A stretch of 64,000 bases of DNA, taken from Brachionus manjavacas (Eukaryota > Rotifera > Eurotatoria > Ploima > Brachionidae). Location: positions 464,001-528,000 of the forward strand of contig JAHQIY010000019.1 in the NCBI GenBank assembly GCA_019054805.1. The letters are read 5' to 3'. The position numbers were made by a program, and so were the translations under genes. A model generated the notes under the pieces. It made no database searches, was not told the origin of the DNA, and saw only the letters and a list, made by a program, of their open reading frames with translations. This document shows, in pieces, positions 1-12,300 of this stretch. Position 1 is the stretch's first letter; the number at the start of each line of letters is the position of its first letter.

Positions 1-466
1 ATATATTATTATTATTATTAAAGTTATGATCAAAAATGGGAAAAAACTCAAACTTTTATTATAATAAAAATTGAGGAAAATTTAATACTTTTTTAGCATA
101 ACTGTTGAATTAACCATCATATCAAAATAATTAACATTAATTCTTGATCATTGTAGATTTCTCAATTATAATCAAAATTACCTAAAATTAAAATTTTTTG
201 ATTTGAATTAAATATTTTTTTAATTTTTATAATTTGTCTGAAGATTTTTTATATTCTGTTTTAGAAATTGATTCATAATTGTTCAGAAGAAATGCAGTTT
301 ATAAAAATAAGCAGCATTTGATAAAATTAGACTATAAAATTATAAAGAGAGCATTTTCTTAAATTTACAAAAAAAAACTACCATTTGAATAATAAATCTA
401 AAATAACCTTTATTTACTACTAAACCTAAAATTTAAATTTAGCTTAAGATCTAAAATAAAACTTTT
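1..466. other. A+T-rich flank downstream of FBP
   Basis: No gene is visible. The stretch is strongly A+T-rich with a short (ATT)n run near its start. A minus-strand AATAAA (TTTATT at 409-414) lies about 55 nt beyond the FBP stop codon and is the likely poly(A) signal of that gene. Confidence 0.6.
409..414 (-). promoter_or_regulatory. poly(A) signal of FBP
   Basis: AATAAA on the minus strand about 55 nt downstream of the FBP stop codon, in otherwise featureless A+T-rich DNA. Cleavage was not observed, so use is inferred from position. Confidence 0.5.
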
Positions 467-1486
467 TCAAGCATCTAGGCCGTGTCTTTTGTAGCACTCA
501 AGAACATCTTGAACATCTTCTTTTGAACCGATGAAGAATGGCACTCGTTGATGAATATCGGTTGGAATAACATCTAGAATGCGCTGCTTGCCAGTCGTGG
601 CCATGCCACCAGCTTTTTCGATGATAAAGGCCATCGGATTGCACTCGTACATCAGCCTCAGCTTTCCATTCGGGGCATCCGACGTAGCCGGATACAGAAA
701 TATGCCTCCGTAAACAAGAGTACGGTGCAAGTCAGCCACCATTGATCCAACATAGCGGCTGCCATAGGCCTTGCCTGATTTAGGAAATTTTTTTTCATCA
801 ATATATTCCTTTACAGCTGGATCCCATTTGGCCGAGTAGCCCTCATTTATTGAATAAATTTTTCCTCTTGGCTTGATTTTCATGTCCGGATCTGTGAGTA
901 TAAACTCGCCAATTGAGGGATCGAGCATGAAGCCATTGACGCCAGAGTCAGTCGCTAGGACTATCATGCATGCACTGCCGTACAAGGCGTACCCGGAGCA
1001 GACCAGCTTGCTCCCAGCTTGAAGAGCGTCTTGTACACCTGGCTCACTGTTCTCCGACTCTCGCTTCCATATTCCAAATATGCTTCCGATTGAGACCAAA
1101 CAGTCGATGTTGGACGATCCGTCAAGCGGATCAAAGCAAACAATGTACTTTCCTTGCTTGTGTTTGTCAACTATGATCACCTCTTCGTCCTCTTCCGAAG
1201 CTAGGATACAAGTTGTATAGGACGATTTGAGCATGTTTATGAACAGTTCGTCGGAGAGCACATCAAGCTTTTTTTGATCATCGCCAGTTGAGTTCGTATT
1301 GCCGGCTAGACCAAAAAGTTTCGATATTCCAGCTTTGCGAACTGAGGACTGAATGGCTTTGACGGCTGTGAGGATGGCGTTGAGCAATTGGGTCAATTCG
1401 CCAGTCGCTTCTTTATGCTTTCGCTGTTCGTGAAGAAAAAATCTTGCCAAAGTCAAACAATTGGTGTCCATTCCATATTTCTCCAT
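467..1486 (-). CDS. FBP1: fructose-1,6-bisphosphatase
   Basis: Cytosolic gluconeogenic enzyme that hydrolyses fructose 1,6-bisphosphate to fructose 6-phosphate and phosphate. The 339-residue frame starts at an ATG and matches the usual animal length of about 338. The N-terminal AMP-site segment T-G-E-L-T is at residues 29-33. The metal/catalytic S-E-E-D is at 97-100, and [10 protein letters not shown] at 119-128. A conserved N-E-G-Y block follows, then Y-V-G-S-M-V-A-D-x-H-R-T-L-V-Y-G-G, and the active-site block [12 protein letters not shown]. The lysine-tyrosine pair of the AMP site (K113, Y114) is kept, so AMP inhibition is expected. The gene is one uninterrupted exon, unlike the other host genes here, which suggests intron loss or a retrocopy origin; no key residue is missing. 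Its local G+C is clearly higher than the flanks. Identification rests on recall of the vertebrate sequence and is very secure. Confidence 0.97.
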   Translation of the reverse strand: MEKYGMDTNCLTLARFFLHEQRKHKEATGELTQLLNAILTAVKAIQSSVRKAGISKLFGLAGNTNSTGDDQKKLDVLSDELFINMLKSSYTTCILASEEDEEVIIVDKHKQGKYIVCFDPLDGSSNIDCLVSIGSIFGIWKRESENSEPGVQDALQAGSKLVCSGYALYGSACMIVLATDSGVNGFMLDPSIGEFILTDPDMKIKPRGKIYSINEGYSAKWDPAVKEYIDEKKFPKSGKAYGSRYVGSMVADLHRTLVYGGIFLYPATSDAPNGKLRLMYECNPMAFIIEKAGGMATTGKQRILDVIPTDIHQRVPFFIGSKEDVQDVLECYKRHGLDA

Positions 1487-1769
1487 TTTTGAAGTGAAGC
1501 CTTTTGTTTTCCTTGTTGATTATTGAAAATATTTTGTTCGAAGCTTTTTCGATTTTGAATAATATATGCCGTTTCTGATATTTTGGGTGTGTTTCTAAAT
1601 GCCTTGAGATCTTTTGAAATTATTTTTTGCTTTTAAACATGAAATAAGCTCTTTTGATTCAATAGAACGCCGCTTTCTTTGCTAGCCATCATACTCTTTC
1701 ATTCATTCATGATTGATGCCACAAGAATACAAAAACTAATTAATTGACTCGGATTGTGTTTAAAAAATT

Positions 1770-2235
1770 GGCACTGCATCACCCTCCTATTTTTTCATCC
1801 GGGCTTGGGACCGGCAAACGGCATAGTTATGACGGCGCCTTCCCCTAAGAAGCACGTGGGACGTTCATCATAAACAGCGCCACTCATCCGAGCACTAAAG
1901 GGCTGCGAACTCGACAACTATTTAGACTAGCTTGGAACCACAAACCAAGCGACATCTCTCTAAGAGAGAATGTCTTAACTTTAGCGCTTCCAAAGTTACG
2001 GCTATCCAAAGAGGGTCAGCTGTAAAACAAGTTCTTGCTCTGCTAAGATTCTATACTGGGTGTTGGTCGAAGCCAGCGGCACCCTCATTCGACAAGACTA
2101 GGACAAAGACCCGTAGATCTATGTACCCGTAAAACAGCTCTTCTTCAGATTCGTAGAAGACCACACTGCGTGGCTGCCACCACCCTCCTCTTTTTTCATC
2201 CAGGGCTTGGGACCGGCTTACGGCAGAGTTATGGT
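1770..2235. repeat. G+C-rich dispersed-repeat island with repeated ends
   Basis: About 465 bp of roughly half G+C inside A+T-rich DNA. It begins and ends with near-identical direct repeats of about 55 bp (1779-1835 and 2178-2233), each reading CACCCTCCT, then TTTTTTCATCC, then GGGCTTGGGACCGGC, then a variant of ACGGCAGAGTTATG. On the minus strand this reads CCGGTCCCAAGCCCGGAT, which resembles the 3' tails of RTE-type LINEs in other animals (from recall). No convincing reading frame is present. It is probably two tail copies around LINE- or SINE-derived sequence. The family is uncertain. Confidence 0.5.
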
Positions 2236-3328
2236 GAAAATTTTTGATATTTTTGGCATAAGGCATAAGGGTAATTTAAACCAAAGCGATAAGAGACTTT
2301 TAGTAGATATACTTTGGTCAAAATATTTTGATGCTCAAAGAAAATGAACCTTTCCAAAAGCAAAAAATCTAGAAACAAAAAATTATTTTCCTTTCTCGTA
2401 TTTTATAATATCATTAATAAAATTTTATATTATTTTTTATAATATGTATCAATTAATTGTTTTGTCAGTATACAAATAAAAATGAAATTATACATGCCTT
2501 GAGTAAATACACCTATTTTATCGCAAAACAACGCAATCGGGTCAACTAAAAAAAAATTTTAAGCCCTCACATCATTAAACCAGCATTTTACATTTATGTG
2601 ATTATGAAATTGTTTTTGTTGCTAAAATTACTTTTTATCACTTAAAGCAAATTTAGTTTATAAAAATAATAAATGTATTTTAAATAAATTTTTATAAATA
2701 AACAACATTTTTGATTTATAAAACTCTTTTCATTTAAAAAACCTTTTTAGACCTAAAAACTATTTCCAAAATCATAATATGCTTTTTGACCAAATTCAAA
2801 AAAGCTTGATTTGGGATGTGAATCGGATTGTATTGTTATTGAAAGAATGGACACTCAAGCAATTGCTAGATAAAGATAATGACCAAAAAGAAAGAAAAAG
2901 ACGCTGAATAATTTGGAGTTAAGAAGCCATTTTAAGATTTTCAAATTTTTTTTTACAGAATCAAATCTATGGATATGGAAAAGAAGAGAGGAACGACAGT
3001 TTTACAAAAATCATGCTTGGTGAAGATTTTTTAAATTTTCAAAAAAATTTAGAAAAAAAAATCTTCTTTATACTTAAATATATATTTTTAATTAGAAAAA
3101 AAATTAAATTAAATTAAATTTAAAATAATTAAGAAAAATTACTGATAGAATAATTTTAATGCCTAAATTAATTCAAAAAGTCTCATTAATATTTTTTAAA
3201 TAAGTACCAACTGAAATTCTTAAAAATTGTGAACTAAGTAAATTTGGTAATAAAAATAGTAGTTTTAATTGTAGCTGGCTACCCAGCGAGTTTGATGCAA
3301 TTGTTTACTGCTCATCTTGTACTTGTAG
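2236..3328. other. A+T-rich intergenic DNA
   Basis: I see no gene, RNA or clear repeat here. The sequence is low-complexity A+T-rich DNA with short homopolymer runs, lying between the G+C-rich island and a degraded LINE. Confidence 0.6.
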
Positions 3329-5870
3329 TAGTAGTAGTAGTATCTGCAGTGTAGAATTTTCTATCTACACCAACGCTCGAAAGCGTTTAGCCTTATAAAC
3401 TAAGGCTATGGCAGACTTTGCTTTTCGCCATTCCAAAAACTTCATTTTCAATGACTGCTTTGAAGCTATTTATTGTTGGCGCATTAATGCCATTCATTGA
3501 TAAAGTGTTCCAGAATTTTAAACAGCGATTTGTTAAGAAATTATATCTTAAAGAGCCTCTGCAGTTTATTTCTCGGAATAATCTATTGTCATTTGATCTT
3601 CTTAGGTTTTTTACACCACAAGCAAAATTGATAGCATTGGTTAACGATACAAAGCCTTTTAAAATTTTGTATATTTGAATTAAATATCCCCTTAAACGAC
3701 GATTTTCAAGTTTCATTAGATTTAAGAATTTCAATCTGTCTTCAAAAGACTTGGTTCTGGTATAATCAATCAGTTTTGTCGCTCTTCTTGACACTTTTTC
3801 AAGATTTATAATGTCTTGTTTTAAAAAAGGAAGTCCAGGTTCCTTCTGCATACTTCAGGGGTCTCACAAGTGTTGTATAGAGAAGTCTTAATGATACTCG
3901 GCTAAGATTCTTAAAAAGAATTTCTTATTTGATCCAGTATTCGGTTAGCTTGCATAGCTGCCACAATACATTGTTTATTACATTTCAGATCATTTGTAAT
4001 AAAAATCCCTTTCTTCCGTTATCCCTATTAGGAAATGAGATATATTTTGGTTTAGCTTTATCTTATCTCTTTCCTAGATACATTGCTTTACATTTGTTCA
4101 GGTTTAGATTTGTCGACCAATTTTCTGTCAATTCCATTAGGAGACCAAGGTCTTTCCGAACTTCTAATGATTCTACGTTCGAGAATTCGGAGGGACCAAT
4201 TAATTTTAAGTCATCAGCATATCCAAGACAGAAACTGTTGAAGCTCTCAAGGAGATCATTGATATAAATTACGTTTTGATATGAAAAATGCTCCGCTTGT
4301 AACTACCTCCCAATTGGATGCATCATTACCTAAAACAGCTCTTTTTACCCGCCTGATCAAAAACGACTCAATCCAGCTAAGAAGTTTGCCATTTGTACCA
4401 TATGATTCAAGTTTTATTATCAATTTTCCATAAGGAACTTTATCAAAAGCCTTTGAGAAGTCAGTATACACAATGTCAACAATTTTGCCTTTGTCATATT
4501 TATAAGTTGCTTTATCAATGAACTCTAATAGGTTTGTTGCATATGATCTTTAAGTAAGAAACCCATGCTGTTAATTAGATATTAAATTGTATTGTAGTAT
4601 ATAGTTCATTACCTAATCTCTAAGCATTCTTTCGTTTACCTTGCCGACTATTGAAGTTAATGAAACCGGTCTATAATTTTTAAAGTCCATTTTTGATTCA
4701 CTATAATGTATAGGAGATATATTTGCTTTTTTCCATAATTTTGGTAATTCATCCTCATTAACTGGTTATATAAATATTAATGAAAGTTCGCATGAGAATT
4801 GTTTATATTCAGGGAGCAACGGATGTATTCTATTCTATCCGATATCCCTCAATTCTGTCTGGCTTAAAGATGACGTCCGGGTTCAATCTCAGCAATCTGA
4901 CTGTTCTTTTAGGAAAGTGAATATCGCTCTCGGTTTCAGCCGGCAAGCTGAAAACCGATTTAGATAGTCATTTATTATTTTTCCTTTATCTTTACATTCT
5001 GTAATTAATTTTCCCTCAACTTCAATAGCATCAAGCTGACTTCTAATTTTTCTCTTTCTATCTATGTAGTTATAAAAAAGTTTCGGTTTCTTTATTGCCT
5101 GTTTTGCCAAAAAATTCGAAGTAATCGATAGCTTTTCTGATTGCTCTCGAGCATTTATTTCTAGATTGTTTATATGATAAACACAAAAGATTACTTTTAA
5201 AAATTTGTCGCCTTGAATCTATACCAGAGCTTATTTTTTTTGTATGCAACAACTTCGGCCTTGTTCTTTTTTTTTTAAGCTTTTATTTGAAGAATTGCGC
5301 AATGATATCCAATTTAATTTTTCTGTAAATACATCATACATCTTGACTTGCAGACTTGCATCCATATTCTCAAAATTTTTAGCCAAGTCCTGATTAGCTT
5401 ACTCATCTTTTGTGCCTAACAAATTTTCTTTAAAATAATTTAGATTTTTTGATGAGTATTCGGTTTTCTTCGCGTTCGAGCATAATTTGAAATTCCATGT
5501 TAGCACAAAATGTCCTTGTTTCACATCACCGAGTGGTGGATTTGTTTTTATATGCACTCCGATCTCTGGATTCTGTTATAACAAGATTTAGGGTATTTTT
5601 GCAATATTTTTTCTTATTAATAAAGGTTGGAAAATTGACATTTTGTGCAAAGAAAACATTCCTTAGTGTTTCTTAAATCCCCATCTCTGCTGAAGTAAGA
5701 TCCTTGATATTGGTAAAAGGTATACAATCTTCATCTTAACTAACTAACATTTGGGAGGTTAAAATCACCACAGATCATTACTCCACGCACTAGTTTTAAA
5801 TCTAGAAGACGTCTTGATTTTTTAATTGATTCAAAGATTGGTGAAATGTCCCTGAAGTGAGATGGCAATC
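3329..5870 (-). mobile_element. degraded CR1/Jockey-like LINE with triplet-repeat tail
   Basis: A minus-strand non-LTR retrotransposon broken by stops and frameshifts. Reading 5' to 3': endonuclease remnants including G-D-F-N-L-P near 5740-5790; a pre-reverse-transcriptase linker at 4889-5252; a reverse transcriptase piece at 4256-4471 with D-F-S-K-A-F-D-K-V-P; and the C-terminal region at 3393-3851 with the R-A-T-K-L motif and the late R-Y-N-F-L-T-N-R block of CR1-like elements. The 3' end has a small hairpin (AACGCT/AGCGTT) and then a (TAC)n run at about 3329-3344, a tail shared with the LINE fragments ending near 32402, 50832 and 53060. It is not functional. The clade call comes from motif order only. 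Confidence 0.8.
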
Positions 5871-5905
5871 AATACCTGCTTAAAAGCTGTTATTCTTTGG
5901 ATACT

Positions 5906-6181
5906 TCAACAAATTATTTCTGCAGTGAGTTCCACAAACCCCAAAATTCTTTGCGGAACAGTATCAAATGCTTTCGCAAAATCTAACAGAATTGTATCAA
6001 CAGTAATACTAGATCTAGAGTTTCCATAAGATTGGTTGTACATCACTTGACAAATCCATGCTGTTCTTTTGATATTATATTTTTTTAAAAAAAGATGATC
6101 TTCCATTTTGGTTCTTAATATGATTTTCATTATATTGCACGGAATTGAAGTTAGAGAAACTGGACGATAAATTATCGTCAT
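5906..6181 (-). pseudogene. LINE reverse transcriptase fragment
   Basis: A 91-residue minus-strand frame with Y-R-P-V-S-L-T-S-I (finger region) followed by L-D-F-A-K-A-F-D-T-V-P (palm). It repeats the palm region already present in the LINE at 3329-5870, so it must be a separate, shorter copy lying just upstream. No ends or target duplication could be defined. Confidence 0.7.
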
Positions 6182-6375
6182 TGATTTATGACCTTTTTAA
6201 ACAATGGTGTAATATTTTCTCATCTGAATTGAATTGCAAGCTGACTATTAGATAAAGATACTTTTAAATTTCAATTAGAAAATCAAAACTCAATTCTATA
6301 TAAATACAAAAAAATTTTTTTTTTTTAATTTTTATTTTTTTAAAAAAATAAGCATTTAAAAAAGTGGAAAATCTT

Positions 6376-9300
6376 CTAGGCATTTGGAGTTAATTTTACA
6401 TATCTTTTAAATCTATTTTGGTTGCTGCCATGAGGCAAGTCGTACCATGCAGACTTGTAGTAAATTTTTTTCGCTATTTTAAGCTTTAAGTCATCATTTT
6501 TGATTAACAAATTTTGTAATGAACTTTTCGGTCCACTTAGTAAATACTTTTCATTATTCGAATCAACACTCATCGCTGATGGACACTTGACCACTCGCTT
6601 AGTTGGAAGCGTCTTGGCCCGTTGCGGAAGAAGACTGACTGGCTGTATTTTTGGGTGGTCAAGCGTTTTTTGGCGCTTCAAAGTCTCTGCTTTAGTTTCC
6701 TCATTTTGAATTTCATTCTGCGACAACTGCTGACTTATTTCGAGCTGGGGCTCGTTCTGCTTGGACAACTTACTCCTGCTAATAGATTCAATGACAGAAT
6801 TTTTTTTTATCCATTCATCTAAACTATCACTGTTCGAATTGACTGACGCCATCTTTCTATTCCTGCTAACAGGTGTCTTTCTAACATTAGATTGACTGCG
6901 AAGGGAATTTTTTTGATAGCTAAGAATACTTATTGTTTCCCTGGACAAACTTAGAGCAGGAGTATTTACCGTCTGATTTTGCTGACGTGCCATACCAGCC
7001 AATATGTCATTGAGTCTAGTCTTAATTATTCTACAATCTTCATGATCAGCGCCCAAAATCAAAGTTTTGATGTCCAAAGACCGTCTCAGACATTCAAGCG
7101 CTTCTTTTTTGGACAAAATTGGTTCGAAGGTGGCCAGTAGACCGCCTAAGTCGAACAATATCTCAGCAATTGTGTTTTGGTCTTCGTTGGTGCTCAGTTT
7201 TTTGTAATGAGTTGCATGTTCGGTTGACTGTTGGTTGAGCATAAATTGGGATTCAGTGGAAGAACGTGGAGTAAAAAAAGACGAGTTGGAGAACAAATTG
7301 GCTGTTTTTTGAATGTCCACGGTGTTAATAATTGACTGTCTTTCTTTTTCTCTAATGTACAAGGCCTTGCGTAGATAGAGTTCAGCTCTTCGTGGGTTAT
7401 AGCTTCAAAAATATGATAAAATTCTAAAAAATTATTTTTTTTTATTTTTACTATTCCATTTCTTGAAGTGAAAAAAAACAACCATAGTAGTGATAAATTT
7501 TGGATGTGTTTGAATGAAATTTTCCATACCATTTGATGGATAAGTCAAGTGCGTCATGAAAAAATCGGTTCGCTTGGTGAAAATTTATTTGCTGGACCCT
7601 TAAAAAAAATTTCTCAATAATTCTTATACTCAAAAAGTCACAGATCAGTCTGAAAATCAATTTTGCAAAAAGCTGTAATTAAAAATTTTGGCAGTGATTT
7701 TTCAACGATAAATAAAGAGTTCTTGATCAAAATTTAATTATTTTTTTTTTAAATGAATTTAATTTAAAAAAGAAAAAATATTTTTCAATTGTAAATTGAA
7801 AATTTTATTTTATTTTAAACAATCTTATACAGTACAAAAAGTAAAAACGCTATAATTTTTTTTCTAATTGTGAAAAAATGGTTCTGTAAACAGTTCAATA
7901 TTGTACAAATTTGTACAAACGAATACCAAGCTCTGCAAAAACTCTGCATTTTCTGTAAAATGCACACCATCAAAAAATATTTGATTAATATATGCAATAA
8001 ATTGCAGAGTATTCGCAGAGCTTGGTATTCGTTTCTAAAAAATTTGTACAATATTGTAATGTTTACAGAACCATTTTTTCACAATTAGCAAAAAAAATTA
8101 TAGCGTTTTCACTTTTTGTACTGTAATTTTTGTACTAATATTTCGCATTGCCTTTTAAAATTGAATAAATTCTTAAAAACATTAAACTTTCTAGATTTTA
8201 ACATCATAAAATATTCCATATTTTTATTAATGGGTGTCAATTTTTTTTATTGAAAAAAGCCCAAAAAAATAATCTTTTTTTCACCTGAATCGTATGTAGT
8301 CCAAGAAATCATTTAAGACATACTTTTAAAAAAACTAGACAAAATTTTTTATTATTTGAAAATTAATAATTAAAATTTGAAAATTAAACTAATTTCTTAA
8401 CCCTCATTTATTTATTTATTTCTGATTTTAATAATAATTATAAAGAATCTTTATTTTTATTTGAATCTGAAAAAGAGGAATTAGATAATGAAGTTTTCTT
8501 TCCAGAAGAAGAGATGGTCTCAAAATATATTCCCAAGTTTAAAATAAAAATTTTAAGAATTAAATTTGTCTTATATTCTTGTCTTACACATTTTAAAGGT
8601 TTCACATTTTTTGGTGCTAGGGCCTGGATGTTAGAGGTGAAGACATATTTTCCGAAAAATTTTTCATAAGGTCATAACTCCTTAATTTTTAAAGAATTTC
8701 TAAGACTAATGCCAAGTGATTTAGAAAGAGAATTTAATGCTTCAAAGAATTTATTTAAAAACTTTTTCAAATATATCATTTCTTCGAATTTTGTCAATCC
8801 GACTTTTGACACCTTTCATTAGGTTCTCTATTGAACTTCGAATTTAAAGATTAAAATATTAACTGAAGAACTTAAGGTTCGCGCGTAGCAAATTTACAGC
8901 ACTATCTGAATCTCAGCAAACTGACTTTAAAATATTAATCTGCATACTTGAAAACCTTGAAAAAATGATTTTTAGGTATTGTCAAAAAAAAAATTTTGAT
9001 CTCACCCCCCTCAAAGATAAAAAAAACAAAATTTAGTTACCTTTAAGCTAAAATATCTCACGTTCTAATACACATAACCTAATTAATATATATATATTCT
9101 GAAAGCACACAGTCTCATCTACTAAATGGTGTATTGATTGAATCTATTATTTTACCAATAGATCGATATTTTGGCAAAAAATGGTAAAAAAATGGTATTT
9201 TTTCACTATTTTTGTATCTAGTCCGCGGTTTTTTATATATTAAATTAAAAGCCAAAATAAAATTGAATCAAATTAGTTTGAAACTAACTTTTGAAAAAAC

Positions 9301-12300
9301 ATAATTTTTTATTATGTAAAAAGTCAGAATTAAAATTTAAATTAGTAAAATGTAGTTCAATACTTAATTAAGTATTTGTTAAATAATTAGTTTTCTAGTT
9401 ATTTTTTTTAACTAACTTATTTTTTACATATTAAAAAAATACTAGCTACTCGATTAAGAAATTAGTTTAATTAAAAATGAGAATTTTTTTAAAGTTGAAT
9501 TGTCAAAAATAAAAAGACTTAACTTTTTATGTTGATAAAAAAATTATCTGCTCTTTTGAATAAAATTTTCTCCAAAAAAATATTAATCTCTTTACGAAAA
9601 AGTATGCCTTTATTTAATTAGGTCTTGTATGTTATCATTAATATTTAACTTGAATAAATTTTTTAAAAATATCAATAGACTTAGATTATTTAATTAAAAA
9701 AATAGAATTAAAATTATGCTTTTAAGTTTTTAGTCTGTTTAAAACCAATAACTATTTTAATTTTGGATGGCACTTTTTTTATTTATTCACAAACTTATCT
9801 GTTGTTTAATATTCGTTAAGGTTTGACTCAAATGGTTAATAAGTTCCTACAAGCTAAACGCCATTCATCAACACTTCCATAAAACTCTTTTCACTCCTGA
9901 AAACAATATATTATTTCTTAAATTTTGTCAAAATTTTTTTGTTTCAGCTTCCAGAAAAGAAAAAAAATCCCAAATTAAAGATCAACTTACTCGTATAGTC
10001 CCGAGATGAATAGATAATGGAATTTGGATTCATAAGAGCCAGCATCATCGGTATTCTGAAAGATATCGACAATATTTGATTTTTGATTTTTTACATATTC
10101 CTCGAGACTTTCTCGGTAAATTAGGTTGTTCATGTCATTTTTTTCTTGCATAAACATATCACTTTTAGAAAGAGATTTATCAAATTTGAATTTTTTGTCC
10201 AATTTAATGATAATATTGGTCAATTGTTCACTATTATAGGTCTTTGCTTTGGACAATAGAACACCAGCAGCATCCAAATTATTGACTTTTAGCAACAACA
10301 AAGCCATATTCGAGTGCAAAAGACTCAAGCGGTTGCTTATTTGTAAAAATTGCATTCGGGTCTTGAATCTTCTATCCAAGTCGGACACATTGAACACTTC
10401 GAACAAGTCTTGGAGAACCTCTATGCATTTTATTATGTATTTTAAAGCAAAGTCAATGCTGTTAATTTGTAAAGAAATTTTGGCCATTTGTTCCAATAAG
10501 TGACTATATCGAAGCTTCTCAGTATCACTCAATGGGTATTTCTATTTTTTTTTAAATGAAGTCATTAGTGATTGTTGTAAATCAAATCAGAGTCATTTTG
10601 TCAATTAATAGTCTTTAAAATGACTTAAATTTAAAATAAGAATTCAGGTAAATTTATTCGCGAGAGAATTTGAAATTCTTTTTTAGAAAGTAAACAATAT
10701 ATTCAGATTGGAAATAATTATTTTTAAAAATATTAAAAAAAATCCAAAATTTAAAAAATTTACAGTACTGCTATAATTTTTTTCACCAAAAAATACCACC
10801 TTTTTTGAGAATTTTGACATTTTTGACTTTTTTAAAATTTTCTAGCCTGAATTCGGAAAAAGAATAACTTTTTTTCACGTAATTTAACGTGAGTGGCGGT
10901 CTAAGATTTCGAAAAATCTTTAACGAAAATGCCATTATTACATAAATCATTTAAAAAAGTTTTTTATTTTCAATTTAATCTTTAAAAAAACATTAATTTA
11001 AATAAGGTAATTAAAGTGGTTTTAGAAAAAAATGGAAATTGGTCGAATAATTTAATTATATTGGGATGTGATGTGTAATTGAAAATTTTTTAATTTTGCG
11101 TTTTTGTTTATTGTTTAATATTTACTTTTTTAAAAAATCTGTAGAAAATTTACTTTTTTTTTACCAAAAATTACCATTTTAAAATAAGATTTCACGTAAA
11201 ATTATGTGAAAAAAAAGTAAGTTTTTCTCCTAATTCAGGCTGAAATTATTTAAAAAAAGTCAAAAAATGTCAAAATTTTCAAAAAAGTTGGTATTTTATG
11301 GAATTTTTACTTTACAAAAATTTACGTAATTTCCGGTAATTTTAAGTTAATTTTGGTTAAATTCCGGTACATTTTCTTTTTCTTACTTGGGTAATTTTTC
11401 GTGAAATTACGTGAAAATACGTAAATTTACGGAAAAACACAAAATCATAGCAGGACTGTAAATCAGCTTAAATTGATTTAATAAAACTCATAATCTAAAT
11501 TTAAAGAAGTATCCAAGAGTACATGGTTTAAATTTTAATTTTAAAATAAATTTAAATATGATTATATCGAATTTAGCCAAAATATTTTAGGATTTTATTA
11601 AAATCTTTACCAACTGTTCGATTTGGAATACCTTTAAAGCATTCTAAAATATTAAGAATATTTCCGAACAAAAAAAACAAAATTATCAATTTTTTATTTG
11701 TACTGAAATTTAAAATTCAGTTTAATTTTCTACAATCTTTGAGTTTGATTTATAGTTATATAAAAAGAAGGAAAAAAAAACAATTCCAGTTTTCTTTTAA
11801 ATCAAATTAATTTATTAGTTTGATTCAGACTTGTTTTTAAGTCACAGTTTTAAATCTAAGTCACAAAAATTTAAGTCAAAGTTATGACTTATAAACTTTA
11901 TTTTTCAATTAAAGATTTTAGGAAAAATAAAGTTTATTTTTCCTTAAATCTTAAATATTTTTCCTAAAATATTTACAAAATAGTTAACTGTTTTTATCAT
12001 CATAAATTTAAATTATTTTTTTTACTTTGATATAAAGAAATATTTCTCTTTGAGAAAAAATTAAATTTAACTATCAATTATTCATTTTATAAGGTAGTTA
12101 TTTTTTTAATTAGAAAATAAAAATTAAATAAAATCCAGAAAAAAAGCTGCTAAAATAGGAAAAATAGAATTATAAAAATTTTTAACTTTGTTTCATTTGA
12201 AAAAAAGCGATTTTAGATTTTTTTAAATTCTCAAAATTAAATGAACATTGCATAATTAAAGCTAATTTTTTAGAAAGTAAAAAACATAAATGAATCTCGG

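Noticed and set aside
7830-8123. CRISPR-like or regulatory reading of the repeated motifs
   Set aside because: The repeats are inverted, not direct with spacers, and are explained by a palindromic MITE with TA flanks in an animal intron.
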